Of a stretch of 33,045 nucleotides of DNA, positions 16,670 to 26,837 are shown piece after piece. The DNA is from Candidatus Latescibacterota bacterium. Lineage in GTDB: Bacteria; Latescibacterota; UBA2968; UBA8231. Location of the stretch: contig SLHA01000114.1 of the NCBI GenBank assembly GCA_007136405.1, positions 1 through 33,045 of the forward strand. Direction: 5' to 3'. The notes under the pieces were generated by a model. It was not told where the DNA came from, made no database searches, and saw only the letters and a list, made by a program, of their open reading frames with translations. Every line of letters starts with the position of its first letter. Position 1 is the first letter of the stretch. Made by a program: the position numbers and the translations under genes.

Positions 16670-18280
16670 ATGGTGTCACTGGTTCACCATGGTGGATTGT
16701 ACGGTGTTACGGGGTCATGTCATCAGTTGATCATGGCGAACGGCCGTTCTCTGCTGATCGACTGCGGTCTGTTCCAGGGGCGGGACGAGGAGCGACATCC
16801 CAGCCTGCACATCGAGTTTTCGCTGCAGGGGGTGGAGGCGCTGGTGCTCACCCACGCCCATCTGGACCATGTGGGGCGGTTGCCGTACCTGTTCGCCGCC
16901 GGGTTCTCGGGTCCGGTTTTCTGTTCGCGACCCACGGCGATGCTGCTGCCGTTGATGCTGGAGGACGCCCTGAAGGTCGGGTACACGCGCAACAGGTATC
17001 TCATCGAGGCTTTTCTGGACAAGGTGGCGCAATATCTGCAACCGCTGGAGTACGATGTCTGGCAGCCGGTGGCGGGGGCGCGGCTCCGGCTGCGGCGTGC
17101 CGGTCATATCCTGGGCTCGGCCTATGTGGAGATCGACGCGGACGGGGAGCGCACGGTGTTCTCCGGGGATCTGGGCGCCCCGTACGCGCCGCTGCTGTAC
17201 GCGCCGCGGGCGCCGCGGCGGGCCGATACGGTGGTGCTGGAGTCCACCTACGGCAACCGGGTGCACGAAGGGCGCCGGCAACGGCGGCAGCGCCTGGAGC
17301 AGGTGCTGGTGCACACGCTGGAGAATCAGGGCGCGACCATCATTCCCGCCTTCAGTCTGGGGCGCACCCAGGAGTTGCTGTACGAACTCAATCTCATCTT
17401 CACGCGGCTGCAGCGGCGCGGATACCTGCAGGCGCCGGAGGAGGCGCGATCGAATGGCCCTTCGGCCTCCATGGGTGGCTGTTCGGATCATTCGACGGTG
17501 GCCGGGGACATGAGTGGGCAGGATGCGGCGGCGGGACGGGATGCGGCAATTGGACAGGAGGCGGTGATTGGGCAGGATGCGGCGGCGGGTGCAGCGGTTG
17601 CGGTGGGGGCGGAGGAAACGAAGGCGCGGCACCCGGCTGGCGCGGATGGCGCCAACGCGCCGGGTAGGTTGTCGCCGGCACAGGTGGCGGCCACGTTGCA
17701 CCCGGTGGATGTCATCGTGGACTCGCCGCTGGCCAGCCGGTTCACCCAGGTGTATGAGGACTGTGCCGCCTTCTGGGATGCGGAGGCCCAGCGGCAGTTG
17801 CAGGCCGGCGACCAGCCGCTGGTGTTCGACAATCTGATGGCGGTGGATGCGCACAGCGAGCACGAATGGGTGGTGGACTACCTGCGGCAGCACGGCCGTC
17901 CGGCCATCGTGCTGGCCGGCAGCGGCATGTGCACCGGCGGCCGGGTGGTCAACTACCTGGAGGCGCTACTGCCGGACGAGCGCACGGATGTGCTGTTCGT
18001 GGGGTACCAGGCGGCGGGAACGCCGGGCCGGGTGCTGCAGTCCGGAGGACGACGGGTGCGGCTGAACGGCCGCGAGGTGGACGTGCGCGCCGCGGTGCAT
18101 ACCGTAAGCGGCTATTCGGCCCATGCGGATCAGCGGGGACTGGTGAATTTCGTACGGCGCATGGATCGGCCGCCGGGCCGGGTGGTGCTGGTCCACGGTG
18201 AGGCGACGGCGCGGGAGGGGCTGGAGCGGGCGCTGCAGCGTGCTGCGGATGAACGCCCATTCGGTGCGAGGCGCAGTTGA
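16670..18280 (+). CDS. Metallo-beta-lactamase/beta-CASP RNA hydrolase
   Basis: The product is about 536 residues. The metal site THAHLDHVG is followed by beta-CASP landmarks PAFSLGRTQELLYEL, GSGMCTGGRVVNYL and the C-terminal HTVSGYSAHADQRGL, the layout of the YSH1/CPSF-73-like bacterial hydrolases, which process RNA. AGGAGG five bases before the ATG at 16670 supports this start over the GTG three bases earlier. An insertion of about 90 residues (roughly 260-350) in the beta-CASP region contains five 6-residue repeats of the type GQDAAA and is absent from the family core. It is probably a flexible surface loop. Substrate RNA is unknown. Confidence 0.9.
   Translation: MVSLVHHGGLYGVTGSCHQLIMANGRSLLIDCGLFQGRDEERHPSLHIEFSLQGVEALVLTHAHLDHVGRLPYLFAAGFSGPVFCSRPTAMLLPLMLEDALKVGYTRNRYLIEAFLDKVAQYLQPLEYDVWQPVAGARLRLRRAGHILGSAYVEIDADGERTVFSGDLGAPYAPLLYAPRAPRRADTVVLESTYGNRVHEGRRQRRQRLEQVLVHTLENQGATIIPAFSLGRTQELLYELNLIFTRLQRRGYLQAPEEARSNGPSASMGGCSDHSTVAGDMSGQDAAAGRDAAIGQEAVIGQDAAAGAAVAVGAEETKARHPAGADGANAPGRLSPAQVAATLHPVDVIVDSPLASRFTQVYEDCAAFWDAEAQRQLQAGDQPLVFDNLMAVDAHSEHEWVVDYLRQHGRPAIVLAGSGMCTGGRVVNYLEALLPDERTDVLFVGYQAAGTPGRVLQSGGRRVRLNGREVDVRAAVHTVSGYSAHADQRGLVNFVRRMDRPPGRVVLVHGEATAREGLERALQRAADERPFGARRS
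17516..17605 (+). repeat. 18-bp in-frame tandem repeat inside the beta-CASP gene
   Basis: Five 18-bp units encode GQDAAA, GRDAAI, GQEAVI, GQDAAA and GAAVAV. The frame is kept because each unit is a multiple of three. Confidence 0.85.
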
Positions 18281-18362
18281 GCCGGTGGATGGGTATGGGG
18301 TCATGGGTTTGCGACCTGGTCGTCGCCTGACCTGTTCATGGTGAGACAGAGGAGGTTGATGC

Positions 18363-19049
18363 GTGCATGGATGGCGTGTGAGGCTGGGCGCCGGCCTGTT
18401 GTTGGCGGTGCTGGGTCTGAGCCTGATCGGCCGATCGAACGAGGTGATGGCGCGGCAGATGCCGCCGGACCGGCAGGCGCGGGCCCGGGAGGTCGTGGAA
18501 CGGCCGGACGTCACCTATACGACGCGAATCATCTGGGATTGTTCGGCCCGGACGTTCGAGCGGGCGGTGGAAGATCCGGTACTGATGGGCGCTTTGTGGC
18601 AGGCGTACGGATTTGCGCCGGCCTACCGGATCAGCGGCGCACGGGACAGCCTGCACGTGGTGGATCCCACCGGCCTGCTGGGCGATGCCCTGCTGTACGA
18701 GCGCGGCGTCAACAACGTTCGCTACGTGGTGCTCGGCAAGCTGGATCACTGGGTGGTGCCGGTGCTCAATACCGGCACTGCGGTGTTTGACCTCTCCTGG
18801 CATCCCTCCGCTGCCACGAATGGACTGTCGGCGCAACTGGACGTGTACGTGCGCGCCGGCAGCGGCATCGGCAGTGTGGTGCTGCGCCTGGTCCGGCCGT
18901 TGCTGGCGCGTCATGTAGACAACCGGATCAGCCTAAACCTGCTGGATGTACAGACCATCATGTCGGCCGTGGAGCGCGATCCGGACAGGGTGGCGCAACG
19001 GCTGGAAGACGGCTGGCGGACGCGCTTCGAGGCGGTGTTCGGGGAGTGA
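18363..19049 (+). CDS. Unrecognised exported protein
   Basis: The product is 228 residues. A GTG start at 18363 lies seven bases after AGGAGG. The N-terminus is a signal peptide or membrane anchor (LGAGLLLAVLGLSLIG). The mature part contains alternating beta and helical segments, including NTGTAVFDLSWHPS and VRPLLARHVDNRISLNLLDVQTIM. It could be a lipid-binding or START-like fold, but I do not recognise the family. It stands alone between the beta-CASP gene and the convergent rhodanese gene. Confidence 0.65.
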   Translation: MHGWRVRLGAGLLLAVLGLSLIGRSNEVMARQMPPDRQARAREVVERPDVTYTTRIIWDCSARTFERAVEDPVLMGALWQAYGFAPAYRISGARDSLHVVDPTGLLGDALLYERGVNNVRYVVLGKLDHWVVPVLNTGTAVFDLSWHPSAATNGLSAQLDVYVRAGSGIGSVVLRLVRPLLARHVDNRISLNLLDVQTIMSAVERDPDRVAQRLEDGWRTRFEAVFGE

Positions 19050-19129
19050 GTGAGGGCGCTGGACGGACTGCGCTCCCGCCTTGCTTATCACGTCAGATGC
19101 GCCGGCCGAATGAACTATTCGATCGAATG

Positions 19130-19226
19130 GCGCGCCGGAGCGTTACCCGGTCAGGTTCCAGGACCGGTGCACTGCTACATCAGGTACTTATGCCGATGCC
19201 GGGCGCGCCGGAGCGCTACCCGGTCA
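19130..19226. repeat. 24-bp direct repeat pair
   Basis: GCGCGCCGGAGCGTTACCCG followed by GTCA occurs at 19130-19153 and again at 19203-19226 with one difference. The pair lies between the convergent exported-protein and rhodanese genes, close to the rhodanese stop. Confidence 0.8.
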
Positions 19227-19229
19227 ACC

Positions 19230-19772
19230 TCAATCGGAACTACAGCTGCGGTTGTTCCACGGCATCCGGGCCAGCAGCATGCCCATGCCGCAGGTGTCGG
19301 TGATTCCGGCGAACAACAGGCCGGCCCCGACGAAGGCGGACAGGCCTATCCAGAAGGGATGCACCAGGGCCCCCAGCACAACCCCGACGAGCACCAGCGA
19401 GCCGGCGGCAATGCGGACCTGTCGCTCCAGGGCGATGGGTCCCGACCCCTCCGGGCGGACCAGCGGCAGACCGGACTCTTCCCAGGCTCGCGTGCCGCCT
19501 TCCACGTTGACCACCGGATCGCAGCCGGCGGCCAGCAGTTTCTCTCCGGCCTGCCGGGCCCGATTGCCGGTCCGGCAGATCACGTACAGGGTTTTTCCAT
19601 CAGCGGCGGCGGCCTCCGCGGCCGGATCCAGTTGATCCAGCGGGACGTTGCGGGCGTATTCGACCCGAGCTTCCCGGAATTCCACCGGCGTCCGGACGTC
19701 GACAAGGTCCACGGACTGGCCGGCGTTGACCTTGTCCTGCAGTTCCCGTGGCGATATGACCCCCAAGCTCAT
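19230..19772 (-). CDS. Rhodanese with C-terminal DUF2892-like membrane hairpin
   Basis: The product is about 180 residues. The rhodanese domain (about 1-105) has the family start VDLVDVRTPVEF and the catalytic six-residue loop CRTGNR with the persulfide-forming Cys. Two hydrophobic segments follow (IAAGSLVLVGVVLGALVH and GLSAFVGAGLLFAGITDTCG), matching the DUF2892 membrane domain often fused to rhodanese. It probably moves sulfane sulfur at the cytoplasmic membrane. The ATG at 19772 has AGGAGG; the longer frame is not needed. Confidence 0.9.
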   Translation of the reverse strand: MSLGVISPRELQDKVNAGQSVDLVDVRTPVEFREARVEYARNVPLDQLDPAAEAAAADGKTLYVICRTGNRARQAGEKLLAAGCDPVVNVEGGTRAWEESGLPLVRPEGSGPIALERQVRIAAGSLVLVGVVLGALVHPFWIGLSAFVGAGLLFAGITDTCGMGMLLARMPWNNRSCSSD

Positions 19773-19889
19773 ATTTTCCTCCTGTACAGGCCCAGGTTGT
19801 GGCTTCGGCTGCCGGATGTTGCCGTGCTGCCCTGGCATCGGAGCCGGGAGCGATCCGGTACGCGTGCAACGCCCATGCGGCGTTTGCCA

Positions 19890-20109
19890 TGCGAAGCAAA
19901 GCTGACCCTGCTATTTCAAGTATACGATGCGACGCAAAGTTGCCAATGATATTTCAAGTATTCCATGCGACGTCAAGCCGGTCAGGCTCGTTCGAGTAGA
20001 CCTTGCGACGCTATGTCGACCATGCCTTTTGGAGTTTACCCTGCGAGGCACAGTGGACTATGCTTTCGGGTATACCCTGCGACATAAAGTTGACTATGCT
20101 GCTATACTT
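19890..20109. repeat. 36-39-bp degenerate tandem array upstream of the radical SAM gene
   Basis: Six units start with TGCGA at 19890, 19929, 19966, 20004, 20042 and 20078. The consensus is roughly TGCGACGCAAAGTTGACCAT then GCTTTTCNAGTATACC. The array ends about 60 bp before the radical SAM start and fills most of the gap between this gene and the rhodanese gene. It could be an array of binding sites or a decayed minisatellite. Confidence 0.85.
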
Positions 20110-20167
20110 ATCATGAAGTTACAAGCCCGGAGCCGGATGTCAAGAAACCCCAGCAGGAGCACGGATC

Positions 20168-21307
20168 ATGGAGCGCAGAGACTGGATGAAGGCCTTTGGC
20201 ACCCTGGCCGCCGGTGGGGTGGTTTACGTCCTGACCGCGCCGGCCCACCGCGTTCAGGCCGGGAGCCGTGCAGTACCCGGAGGACCGGCGGCCGAACAGC
20301 ACCCGGCGCGCTATTATACCCGGCTGGAGGGGAAGGCGGTACGCTGCGACCTGTGCTTCCGCCAGTGCCGCATTGCCGCGGGCAACAGCGGTTTCTGCCG
20401 CAACCGGGTAAACGACGGGGGCTCCCTGTACACTACGGTTTACGGCCGCCCTTCCGCGGTCAACGTGGAACCGACCGAAAAGGAACCGATGCACCATTTC
20501 CTGCCCGGCTCGAATATGCTCTGCATCGGCACGGCAAGCTGCAATTTCCGGTGTCAGTTCTGTCACAACTGGCACCTGTCGCAGCACAGCGTGGACGAAG
20601 TGACCCGCCGCTTCGCCCTGACTCCGGCGGAGGCGGTGCGCCTGGCCCAGCGCCGCGGGGTGCCGTCCATTTCGTTCACCTACAACGAACCCACCGTTTT
20701 CTATGAATACATGTACGACGTCGCGGAGGAGGCCCAGGCGGCGGGCGTGCGCATCATTTTCCATTCCAACGGCGGCATGCGGCCGGAGCCCCTGAAGGAC
20801 ATCCTGCAATACACCGATGCGGTGACCATGGACCTGAAGGGTTTCCGCGACGAGTACTACCAGCGTCTGTGCGAAGCCCGGCTGGATCCGGTGCTGGAGA
20901 GCCTGAAGATCGTCCGGCAGGAGGGCGTGTGGCTGGAGATCGTCAACCTGGTACTGCCAGGGTACAACGATGACACCGAAGAGCTGCAATCGATGTGCCG
21001 CTGGATTCGCGCCGAACTGGGTCCGGATGTTCCGCTGCACTTCAGCCGGTTTTCGCCGGCGTACAAGATGACCCACCTGACGCCGACACCGGTGGCGACG
21101 CTGGAGGGATGCCGCGACATCGCCCACGAAGAGGGCATCCGCTACGTGTCCATCGGCAACGTCCCGGGACATCGGGACAACTCGAGCTTCTGCCCGCAAT
21201 GCGGCGAATTGATCATCGAGCGGTTCCACTTCAGCGTCGGCGCGGTCAACCTGGATGATGGACGGTGTACATTCTGCGACACGCCGATACCGGGTATCTG
21301 GGAATGA
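20168..21307 (+). CDS. AmmeMemoRadiSam-type radical SAM protein with twin-arginine-like leader
   Basis: The product is 379 residues. CDLCFRQCRIAAGNSGFCRNR and the cluster motif CNFRCQFC (CxxxCxxC) match the AmmeMemoRadiSam-system radical SAM enzymes, related to pyruvate formate-lyase activators. A Cys-rich C-terminus (FCPQCG and CTFCDTP) probably binds another metal centre. The N-terminus begins ERRDWMKAFGTLAAGGVVYVL, a twin-arginine-like signal followed by a hydrophobic stretch, so the protein may be exported folded with its clusters. The partner AMMECR1 and MEMO1 genes of the usual three-gene system are not present. GGAGCAC precedes the ATG. The reaction is unknown for the family. Confidence 0.85.
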   Translation: MERRDWMKAFGTLAAGGVVYVLTAPAHRVQAGSRAVPGGPAAEQHPARYYTRLEGKAVRCDLCFRQCRIAAGNSGFCRNRVNDGGSLYTTVYGRPSAVNVEPTEKEPMHHFLPGSNMLCIGTASCNFRCQFCHNWHLSQHSVDEVTRRFALTPAEAVRLAQRRGVPSISFTYNEPTVFYEYMYDVAEEAQAAGVRIIFHSNGGMRPEPLKDILQYTDAVTMDLKGFRDEYYQRLCEARLDPVLESLKIVRQEGVWLEIVNLVLPGYNDDTEELQSMCRWIRAELGPDVPLHFSRFSPAYKMTHLTPTPVATLEGCRDIAHEEGIRYVSIGNVPGHRDNSSFCPQCGELIIERFHFSVGAVNLDDGRCTFCDTPIPGIWE

Positions 21308-24300
21308 CCGGTACCGGGGCCGGCGGCGCTGAAGCGTGCCCCGACGGCGCGCGCCGGCAAATGCTGGCGAACGGGTGGGCTGGAGCAACCCGGTGGATCG
21401 GCACTGGTTGGCAAGTGCTGGCGAACGGGTGGACGGGGGTAACCCGGTGGATGGGCGCTGGCTCGCGAATGCTGGCGAACGGGTGGGCTGGCCTCACGCA
21501 GCCGTTTGGCGAGGAGCTGCAGTCCGGCGCCTCCGGTGCCTCCCGGCAGGCGCTGCGGCTGGCGGTGCTGCTGTCCGGTGCCGGCGGGATGATCGGGCAA
21601 CTCGTCTTGATCCGGGTGCTGGTGATCGTCGCCTTCGGCAACGAGCTGATCCTGGGTCTCATCCTGTCGGTCTGGCTGTTGAGCGAGACGGCCGGCGCCT
21701 GGACCGGCGGCCGGCTGGCGGCATGGCGGACGCGGCGGGACCTGTTCTGTGCCCTCCTCCTGCTATACGCGGTGACGCTGCCGGCGATGGTCGTGCTGGC
21801 CCGTTACGCGGGCAGCGGCGTGTTCGGCCGCCTGCCCGGGGCGGCGCCGGATATGCGGACCCTGGCAGGTACCCTGCTCCTGACGCTGGTGCCGGCGGCG
21901 CTGGTGCACGGCATGCTGTTTCCGCTGTGTGCCCAGTTGATGGGGGAAGACGGCCGGGACGGGTCGGTGAGCCGGGCGTACCTGCTGGAGATGACCGGGG
22001 CCATCGGCGGCGGGCTGGTCTTCGTGGGCGTGCTGGCGCCCCGGTTCCAGGCGCTGCAGGTAGCCATCGGATTGCTGATCCTGCACCTGCTGCTGGGCGC
22101 CTGGCTGGTGCGCGGGCGGCGTGAGGCGGAGCCCGGCACGGAGAGCGGCGCCACGAAACACGGACCCGGCGATCCGGCTTACGGTTCGGCTGACGCTACG
22201 GCGACCGGTTCGGCCGGCGATCCGGTCAGTCACCCGGCCGTCGATTCGGCTTACGATCTGGCCGTCGATCCGTCCAGTCCACCGGTTGGCGACGGGTTGC
22301 GGAACCAGCGCACCGCGGAGCGGCGCTCGGAGATCCCCCAATCAGCGCCGGCACCGGCGCCGGCACCGGTGCCGTGCGGGCGCGGGCGGCGCGTCCTAAC
22401 GGGGGTGCTGCTGGCGGCGGCGGTGGTGCTGGTGTCGGTTTTTGGCGACATGACCCGGTGGCTGCACCGGTATTCGGTGACGAGTATGTGGCCGTACGGC
22501 GAGCTGGCCTGGTATCGCAATTCGCCGTACGGCAACATCGCGATTCTCGAACGCCAGGACGAATACACGGTCCTGTACGACGGCCGGCCGATCATGACCT
22601 TGCCGCATCCGGACCTGGCGCGGCTGCAGGATTTCGCCTTCTGGCCGGCGCTGGCCCATCCGCGACCGGACAGCGTGCTGGTGCTGGGCGGAGCCCTGGG
22701 CGGGTTGCTGTCCAGCATGCTGCAACAGCCGTTGCAGGCGCTGGTGTACACGGAGCTGGACCCGGAGTTGCCGGACATGCTGCAGGCGCTGGACAGCGCG
22801 GTGATCCGGCGCGAGATGGACGATCCCCGCACGGTGGTCGAACGCGTGGACGGTCGCCTGTTCCTGCATCGGACGCGGCAGCGCTTCGACCTCATCGTGG
22901 TGGGCGATATCGACCTGCAGACGCTGCAGGCCAATCGGCTGTTCACCCTGGAGTTCTTCCACCTGGCGCGGCGGCGGTTGCGGCCAGGCGGCATCCTGGC
23001 GCTGTCTCTGCCAGGGTCGATGACGTACCTGGGGGAGGCGCTGGCGTCGCTCAACGCCTGCGTCCTGCAGACCATGGACACGGTGTTCGCCGAGACGGTG
23101 CTGATTCCGGGCGACACGCATATCCTGCTGGCGTCGGACGCACCGATCGATCTGCGGCCGCAGACGGTGATGCAGCGGCTGCGCGCGCGAGGGCTGGGGA
23201 CATCGGTGACGCCGTACGGGGATACCCGGGCTGAGCGATTGCACGCGCGGGGACTGGGTGGCGGCACCGGAGGGGGCAAGGAGGTGGGAGGAGAGCCGGG
23301 CGCGGGGACCGGAGATGGCACCGACGTGGAGACTGGAAATGGCGCCGAAGTAGGGCGTGTCGAAGTTATCGAAGCGGATGGCGGCAGTGGCGAGGGTGTC
23401 GTGACCGGCGGCGCAGCGACTCCGCGCGAGGACGATGATCGCAAGCGCGGTAAGACGGCGACCGACGGCACGGCGCACCGCCGGGTTGGTCCGGGCGGCG
23501 CGGCCGACAACAGGCCGGGCGCGGGCATGTTCACCGAGGCTTATGTCGCCTACCGGTTGGATCCGGCGCGGATGGAGGCGACCCGCGACCTGCTGGCGGG
23601 CACGGCGGTGCGGCTGAACCGGGATTTCCAGCCGGCCGGATTCCTGTACGGGCTGCGCTACTGGGCGGAAGCGTTGGCGCCGGGCATCCTGCGGGCGGGG
23701 AATTGGTGGCGGGCGCTGCCGCGGTCCGCATACGTGGGCAAGGGCCTGGTCCTGATCGTGCTGGCCGGCTGGTTGCTGGCCGTGTCGCCGGGCGCCTGGG
23801 CCAACCGGCTCACCTGGACGGTGGGCAGCAGCGGCTGGGCCGCCATGTCGTTCGAGATCATCGCGTTGTTCGCCTTCCAGAGTCTGTACGGTATCATCTA
23901 CCAGTTGAACGGCCTGTTCATCGTGGCGTTCATGGGGGGGATGCTGGCCGGTGGGCGAATGAGCCACCGGCGCATCGCGCGCCGCCCAGACGGCGATGCC
24001 GGGGCTGCGGGTGATCGCGTGGCGGCTGGTGCGTCTACCGGAGGAGACGGGATTGCTGGCAGCGCGACACCTGCCGGTACCTCTACCGATGGCGCCACGT
24101 CTGATGGCGGTGGGACCTCCGGTGCGACATCCACGGGGCGTTTGCGACGCGACGAGAGCGTGGCGCCTGGCGGCGAACCGGCGGCGTGGTCGGGGCACGG
24201 CCAACGCGCCGGGCGCGCCGGGCGGGATGAACGGGATGATCGAGATAAACGGGATGATCGGAGCGAGTGGGCTGATCAGGGCGAGCGGGGTGAGCGGGGC

Positions 24301-24891
24301 GACTGGGCGCTGCTGCTCGGGCTGGATGTGGCGATGGTGCTGCTGCTGTTCGGTTTCATGGGGATGCTGGCCGGCGTCGAGGCGAGGCTCGGAGCGCCGG
24401 TGCAGGTTCCCGAGCTGGCCAGCACGGTCGGCACGGCGCCAGGTCAATCAGCGCTGGGCGGGATGATCCATGGCGGGACGGAGCCACGCGGTACGGCGCT
24501 GGGCGGGATGACCCCTGGCGGGATGGAGCCACGCGGTACGGCGCTGGGCGGGATGACCCCTGGCGGGATGGAGCCACGCGGTACGGCGCTGGGCGGGATG
24601 ACCCCGCACCTGGCGTGGGCCGTACTGGCGGTGGCGGGCGCGGCTCTGGCGGGCGGGCTGACCGGAGCGCAGTTTCCCCTGGCGGCGACCCTGATGCCGG
24701 CCACCTGGCGGGCCCGTCCAGGCCGGCTGGCGAGCCGGCTCTACGCGGCCGATTTGCTGGGAGGATGCGCCGGCGGCATCGGGGCCACGGTGCTGTTGCT
24801 GACCGTGCCGCGGATGGATGCGATGCTGATGCTGGTGGCGGCGCTGAAAGGCGTCAGCCTGGTGTTTCTGGGGGTGTCGAAACCGAGATGA
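21304..24891 (+). CDS. Large membrane protein with spermidine-synthase-like domain
   Basis: The ATG at 21304 overlaps the radical SAM stop (ATGA), so translation is coupled. The N-terminal third (about residues 80-280) has several hydrophobic segments typical of MFS-like transporters fused to spermidine synthase. A cytoplasmic domain (about 390-640) then carries the synthase-like pattern: [35 protein letters not shown], and a later [14 protein letters not shown]. More membrane segments follow. The usual catalytic DxD/GGG details are partly changed, so it may not make spermidine. At about 1195 residues it is swollen by Gly/Ala/Arg-rich low-complexity inserts (near residues 273-358, 646-740 and 895-999) and by tandem repeats at both ends. 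The radical SAM pairing suggests a shared pathway. Confidence 0.8.
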   Translation: MTGTGAGGAEACPDGARRQMLANGWAGATRWIGTGWQVLANGWTGVTRWMGAGSRMLANGWAGLTQPFGEELQSGASGASRQALRLAVLLSGAGGMIGQLVLIRVLVIVAFGNELILGLILSVWLLSETAGAWTGGRLAAWRTRRDLFCALLLLYAVTLPAMVVLARYAGSGVFGRLPGAAPDMRTLAGTLLLTLVPAALVHGMLFPLCAQLMGEDGRDGSVSRAYLLEMTGAIGGGLVFVGVLAPRFQALQVAIGLLILHLLLGAWLVRGRREAEPGTESGATKHGPGDPAYGSADATATGSAGDPVSHPAVDSAYDLAVDPSSPPVGDGLRNQRTAERRSEIPQSAPAPAPAPVPCGRGRRVLTGVLLAAAVVLVSVFGDMTRWLHRYSVTSMWPYGELAWYRNSPYGNIAILERQDEYTVLYDGRPIMTLPHPDLARLQDFAFWPALAHPRPDSVLVLGGALGGLLSSMLQQPLQALVYTELDPELPDMLQALDSAVIRREMDDPRTVVERVDGRLFLHRTRQRFDLIVVGDIDLQTLQANRLFTLEFFHLARRRLRPGGILALSLPGSMTYLGEALASLNACVLQTMDTVFAETVLIPGDTHILLASDAPIDLRPQTVMQRLRARGLGTSVTPYGDTRAERLHARGLGGGTGGGKEVGGEPGAGTGDGTDVETGNGAEVGRVEVIEADGGSGEGVVTGGAATPREDDDRKRGKTATDGTAHRRVGPGGAADNRPGAGMFTEAYVAYRLDPARMEATRDLLAGTAVRLNRDFQPAGFLYGLRYWAEALAPGILRAGNWWRALPRSAYVGKGLVLIVLAGWLLAVSPGAWANRLTWTVGSSGWAAMSFEIIALFAFQSLYGIIYQLNGLFIVAFMGGMLAGGRMSHRRIARRPDGDAGAAGDRVAAGASTGGDGIAGSATPAGTSTDGATSDGGGTSGATSTGRLRRDESVAPGGEPAAWSGHGQRAGRAGRDERDDRDKRDDRSEWADQGERGERGDWALLLGLDVAMVLLLFGFMGMLAGVEARLGAPVQVPELASTVGTAPGQSALGGMIHGGTEPRGTALGGMTPGGMEPRGTALGGMTPGGMEPRGTALGGMTPHLAWAVLAVAGAALAGGLTGAQFPLAATLMPATWRARPGRLASRLYAADLLGGCAGGIGATVLLLTVPRMDAMLMLVAALKGVSLVFLGVSKPR
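21358..21519 (+). repeat. 54-bp in-frame tandem repeat, three copies
   Basis: Three 54-bp units (starts at 21358, 21412 and 21466) encode 18-residue repeats of the type [17 protein letters not shown]. They lie near the N-terminus of the spermidine-synthase-like membrane protein, before the first membrane segment. Confidence 0.9.
24451..24606 (+). repeat. 45-bp in-frame tandem repeat, about three copies
   Basis: Nearly identical 45-bp units start at 24481, 24526 and 24571, with a diverged partial copy before them. They encode [15 protein letters not shown] and fall between membrane segments of the spermidine-synthase-like protein. The near-identity suggests recent expansion. Confidence 0.9.
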
Positions 24892-24904
24892 GATCGGAGA
24901 AATG

Positions 24905-26824
24905 ATGAGCGCGAGCAAACCGCGGGTCGCGGTGGTGGGGTCGGGATACTGGGGCAGAAACCTGGTGCGCAACTTCCAGGCATTGGGGTCGCTGACGATG
25001 ATCTGCGACCGGGAGGAGGCGGTGCTGGCGGGCTTCCGGGAGCAGTGCCCGGAGGCGGAGACCTGCCTGGCATACAGCGAGGTGCTGCGGCGGGCGGAGG
25101 TGGACGCGGTGGCCATCGCCACCCCGGCGGAGACGCACTACGGACTGGCGCGGGAGGCGTTGCTGGCGGGCAAGCATGTGTATGTGGAGAAGCCGCTGGT
25201 GCTGGAGGAGGGGCAGGGCCGGGAGTTGATCGAACTGGCGGAGGAGCGGGAGCGGGTGCTGATGGTGGGGCATCTGCTGCGCTACCATCCGGTCTTCGTG
25301 CACCTGCAGGAACTGGCGCAGAGCGGGGCCCTGGGACGGATCGACTATGTCTACTCGCATCGGCTGAATCTGGGCAAGATCCGGCGGGAGGAGAACATCC
25401 TGTGGTCGTTCGCGCCGCACGACATCTCGATGATCCTGGCGTTGGCCGGGGAGTTGCCGGCGCGCGTGCTGGCCACCGGCGGGTGCTACCTGCATCAGCG
25501 CATCGCCGACGTCACGACGACGCACCTCGAGTTCGAGTCGGGGCTGCGCGCCCATGTGTTCGTATCCTGGCTGCATCCGTTCAAGGAGCAGAAGCTGGTG
25601 GTGGTGGGCGAGCGCCGCATGGCGGTGTTCGACGATACGCAGCCGTGGGCCGACAAGCTGCTGCTGTATCCGCATCAGATCCAGTGGCCGGAGCAGATGC
25701 CGGTGCCAGTGCGGGCGGAGGCGGAGCGGCCGGACATCGCCGAGGCGGAACCGTTGCGGCGGGAGTGCGAGCATTTTATCGAGTGTGTGGCCACCGGAAA
25801 GCGTCCGCTGACCGACGGGGCGGAGGGGCTGCGGGTGCTGCGGGTGTTACGCGCAGCGCAGGCGGCGATGGACGGCGGCGGCACCCCGGTGTTCGTCGGC
25901 AGCTCGATGGCCGGCGCGCCCGAACGCGGCGCGGCGGGCGCGATGAGCCCCACGGCAGGGTTGGCGGCGACGTCAGGATGGGCCGAGTCGCCGGGGCGGG
26001 AGGCGGCCACTGCCGCAGAGACCTCAGCCATGATGTCCCGCGACCGCGCGGCCGGGGCGCGAGCGGCTGACGCGGCGGGCACGCCAGCGTCGACACCGGC
26101 CGCGACGGGCCGTGATGCTGGTACGGTGGGAGCGGCGGATTCGACGACAGCGACTCCAGGACAGGTCCAGCCTGCCGTAGCGAATACGGCGGCGCCAGCG
26201 CCGGCTGCACCGTCAACACCGCATGCGTCCGACGTGCGTTATTCCGACGTGCGTTATATGGCGCATCCAACCGCTGTGATCGACGCCGACGTGGAAATCG
26301 GCGCGGGGACGCGGATCTGGCACTTTTCGCACGTGCTGTCCGGATCGCGCATCGGCAGCGGGTGCACCGTGGGACAAAACGTGATGATCGGACCGAACGT
26401 GGTCATCGGCGACCGCTGCAAGATTCAGAACAACGTCTCCGTGTATCAGGGCGTGACGCTCGAGGACGGGGTGTTCTGCGGGCCGTCGATGGTGTTCACC
26501 AACGTCTTCATGCCGCGGGCGGAGGTGGACAAGATGGACCAGGCGAGGCCGACGCGGGTGCGGCGGGGCGCGACCCTGGGGGCCAACTGCACCGTGGTGT
26601 GCGGCGTGACCATCGGCCAGTACGCCTTCGTGGGCGCGGGCGCGGTAGTGACCCGCAGCGTGCCGGACTATGCCCTGGTGCTGGGCAATCCGTCGCGGCA
26701 CGTCGGCTGGGTGAGCCGGCACGGGGAGCGCCTGCCCCTGCCCGTGGAGGGCGCCGGCGAGGCGGTCTGCCCGGCGACCGGAGAGCGATACCGATTGTCA
26801 GCCGAAGGGGTAAAAAGGGGATGA
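24905..26824 (+). CDS. Fusion: Gfo/Idh/MocA oxidoreductase (WbpB-like) + WbpD-like N-acetyltransferase
   Basis: The first half (about residues 1-330) is a Gfo/Idh/MocA dehydrogenase with the Rossmann start [12 protein letters not shown] and the catalytic EKP motif in VYVEKPL. A linker of about 115 residues rich in Ala, Gly, Thr and Pro follows. The last ~190 residues form a left-handed beta-helix acetyltransferase with hexapeptide repeats ([35 protein letters not shown]), closely like WbpD. In Pseudomonas, WbpB and WbpD are separate enzymes that oxidise and N-acetylate UDP sugars on the way to UDP-diacetamido-uronic acids for O-antigen; here one chain joins both activities. GGAG lies five bases before this ATG and two before an alternative ATG at 24902. 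Confidence 0.9.
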   Translation: MSASKPRVAVVGSGYWGRNLVRNFQALGSLTMICDREEAVLAGFREQCPEAETCLAYSEVLRRAEVDAVAIATPAETHYGLAREALLAGKHVYVEKPLVLEEGQGRELIELAEERERVLMVGHLLRYHPVFVHLQELAQSGALGRIDYVYSHRLNLGKIRREENILWSFAPHDISMILALAGELPARVLATGGCYLHQRIADVTTTHLEFESGLRAHVFVSWLHPFKEQKLVVVGERRMAVFDDTQPWADKLLLYPHQIQWPEQMPVPVRAEAERPDIAEAEPLRRECEHFIECVATGKRPLTDGAEGLRVLRVLRAAQAAMDGGGTPVFVGSSMAGAPERGAAGAMSPTAGLAATSGWAESPGREAATAAETSAMMSRDRAAGARAADAAGTPASTPAATGRDAGTVGAADSTTATPGQVQPAVANTAAPAPAAPSTPHASDVRYSDVRYMAHPTAVIDADVEIGAGTRIWHFSHVLSGSRIGSGCTVGQNVMIGPNVVIGDRCKIQNNVSVYQGVTLEDGVFCGPSMVFTNVFMPRAEVDKMDQARPTRVRRGATLGANCTVVCGVTIGQYAFVGAGAVVTRSVPDYALVLGNPSRHVGWVSRHGERLPLPVEGAGEAVCPATGERYRLSAEGVKRG

Positions 26825-26837
26825 AAACGGGATGGCG

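Noticed and set aside
20090..20108. TTGACT and TATACT as a promoter for the radical SAM gene
   Set aside because: The spacer is only 7 bp, and the same pair recurs in other repeat units, so it belongs to the array.
22396..24447. Minus-strand open frame of 683 residues
   Set aside because: It is antisense to the spermidine-synthase-like gene, which has clear domain and membrane patterns.
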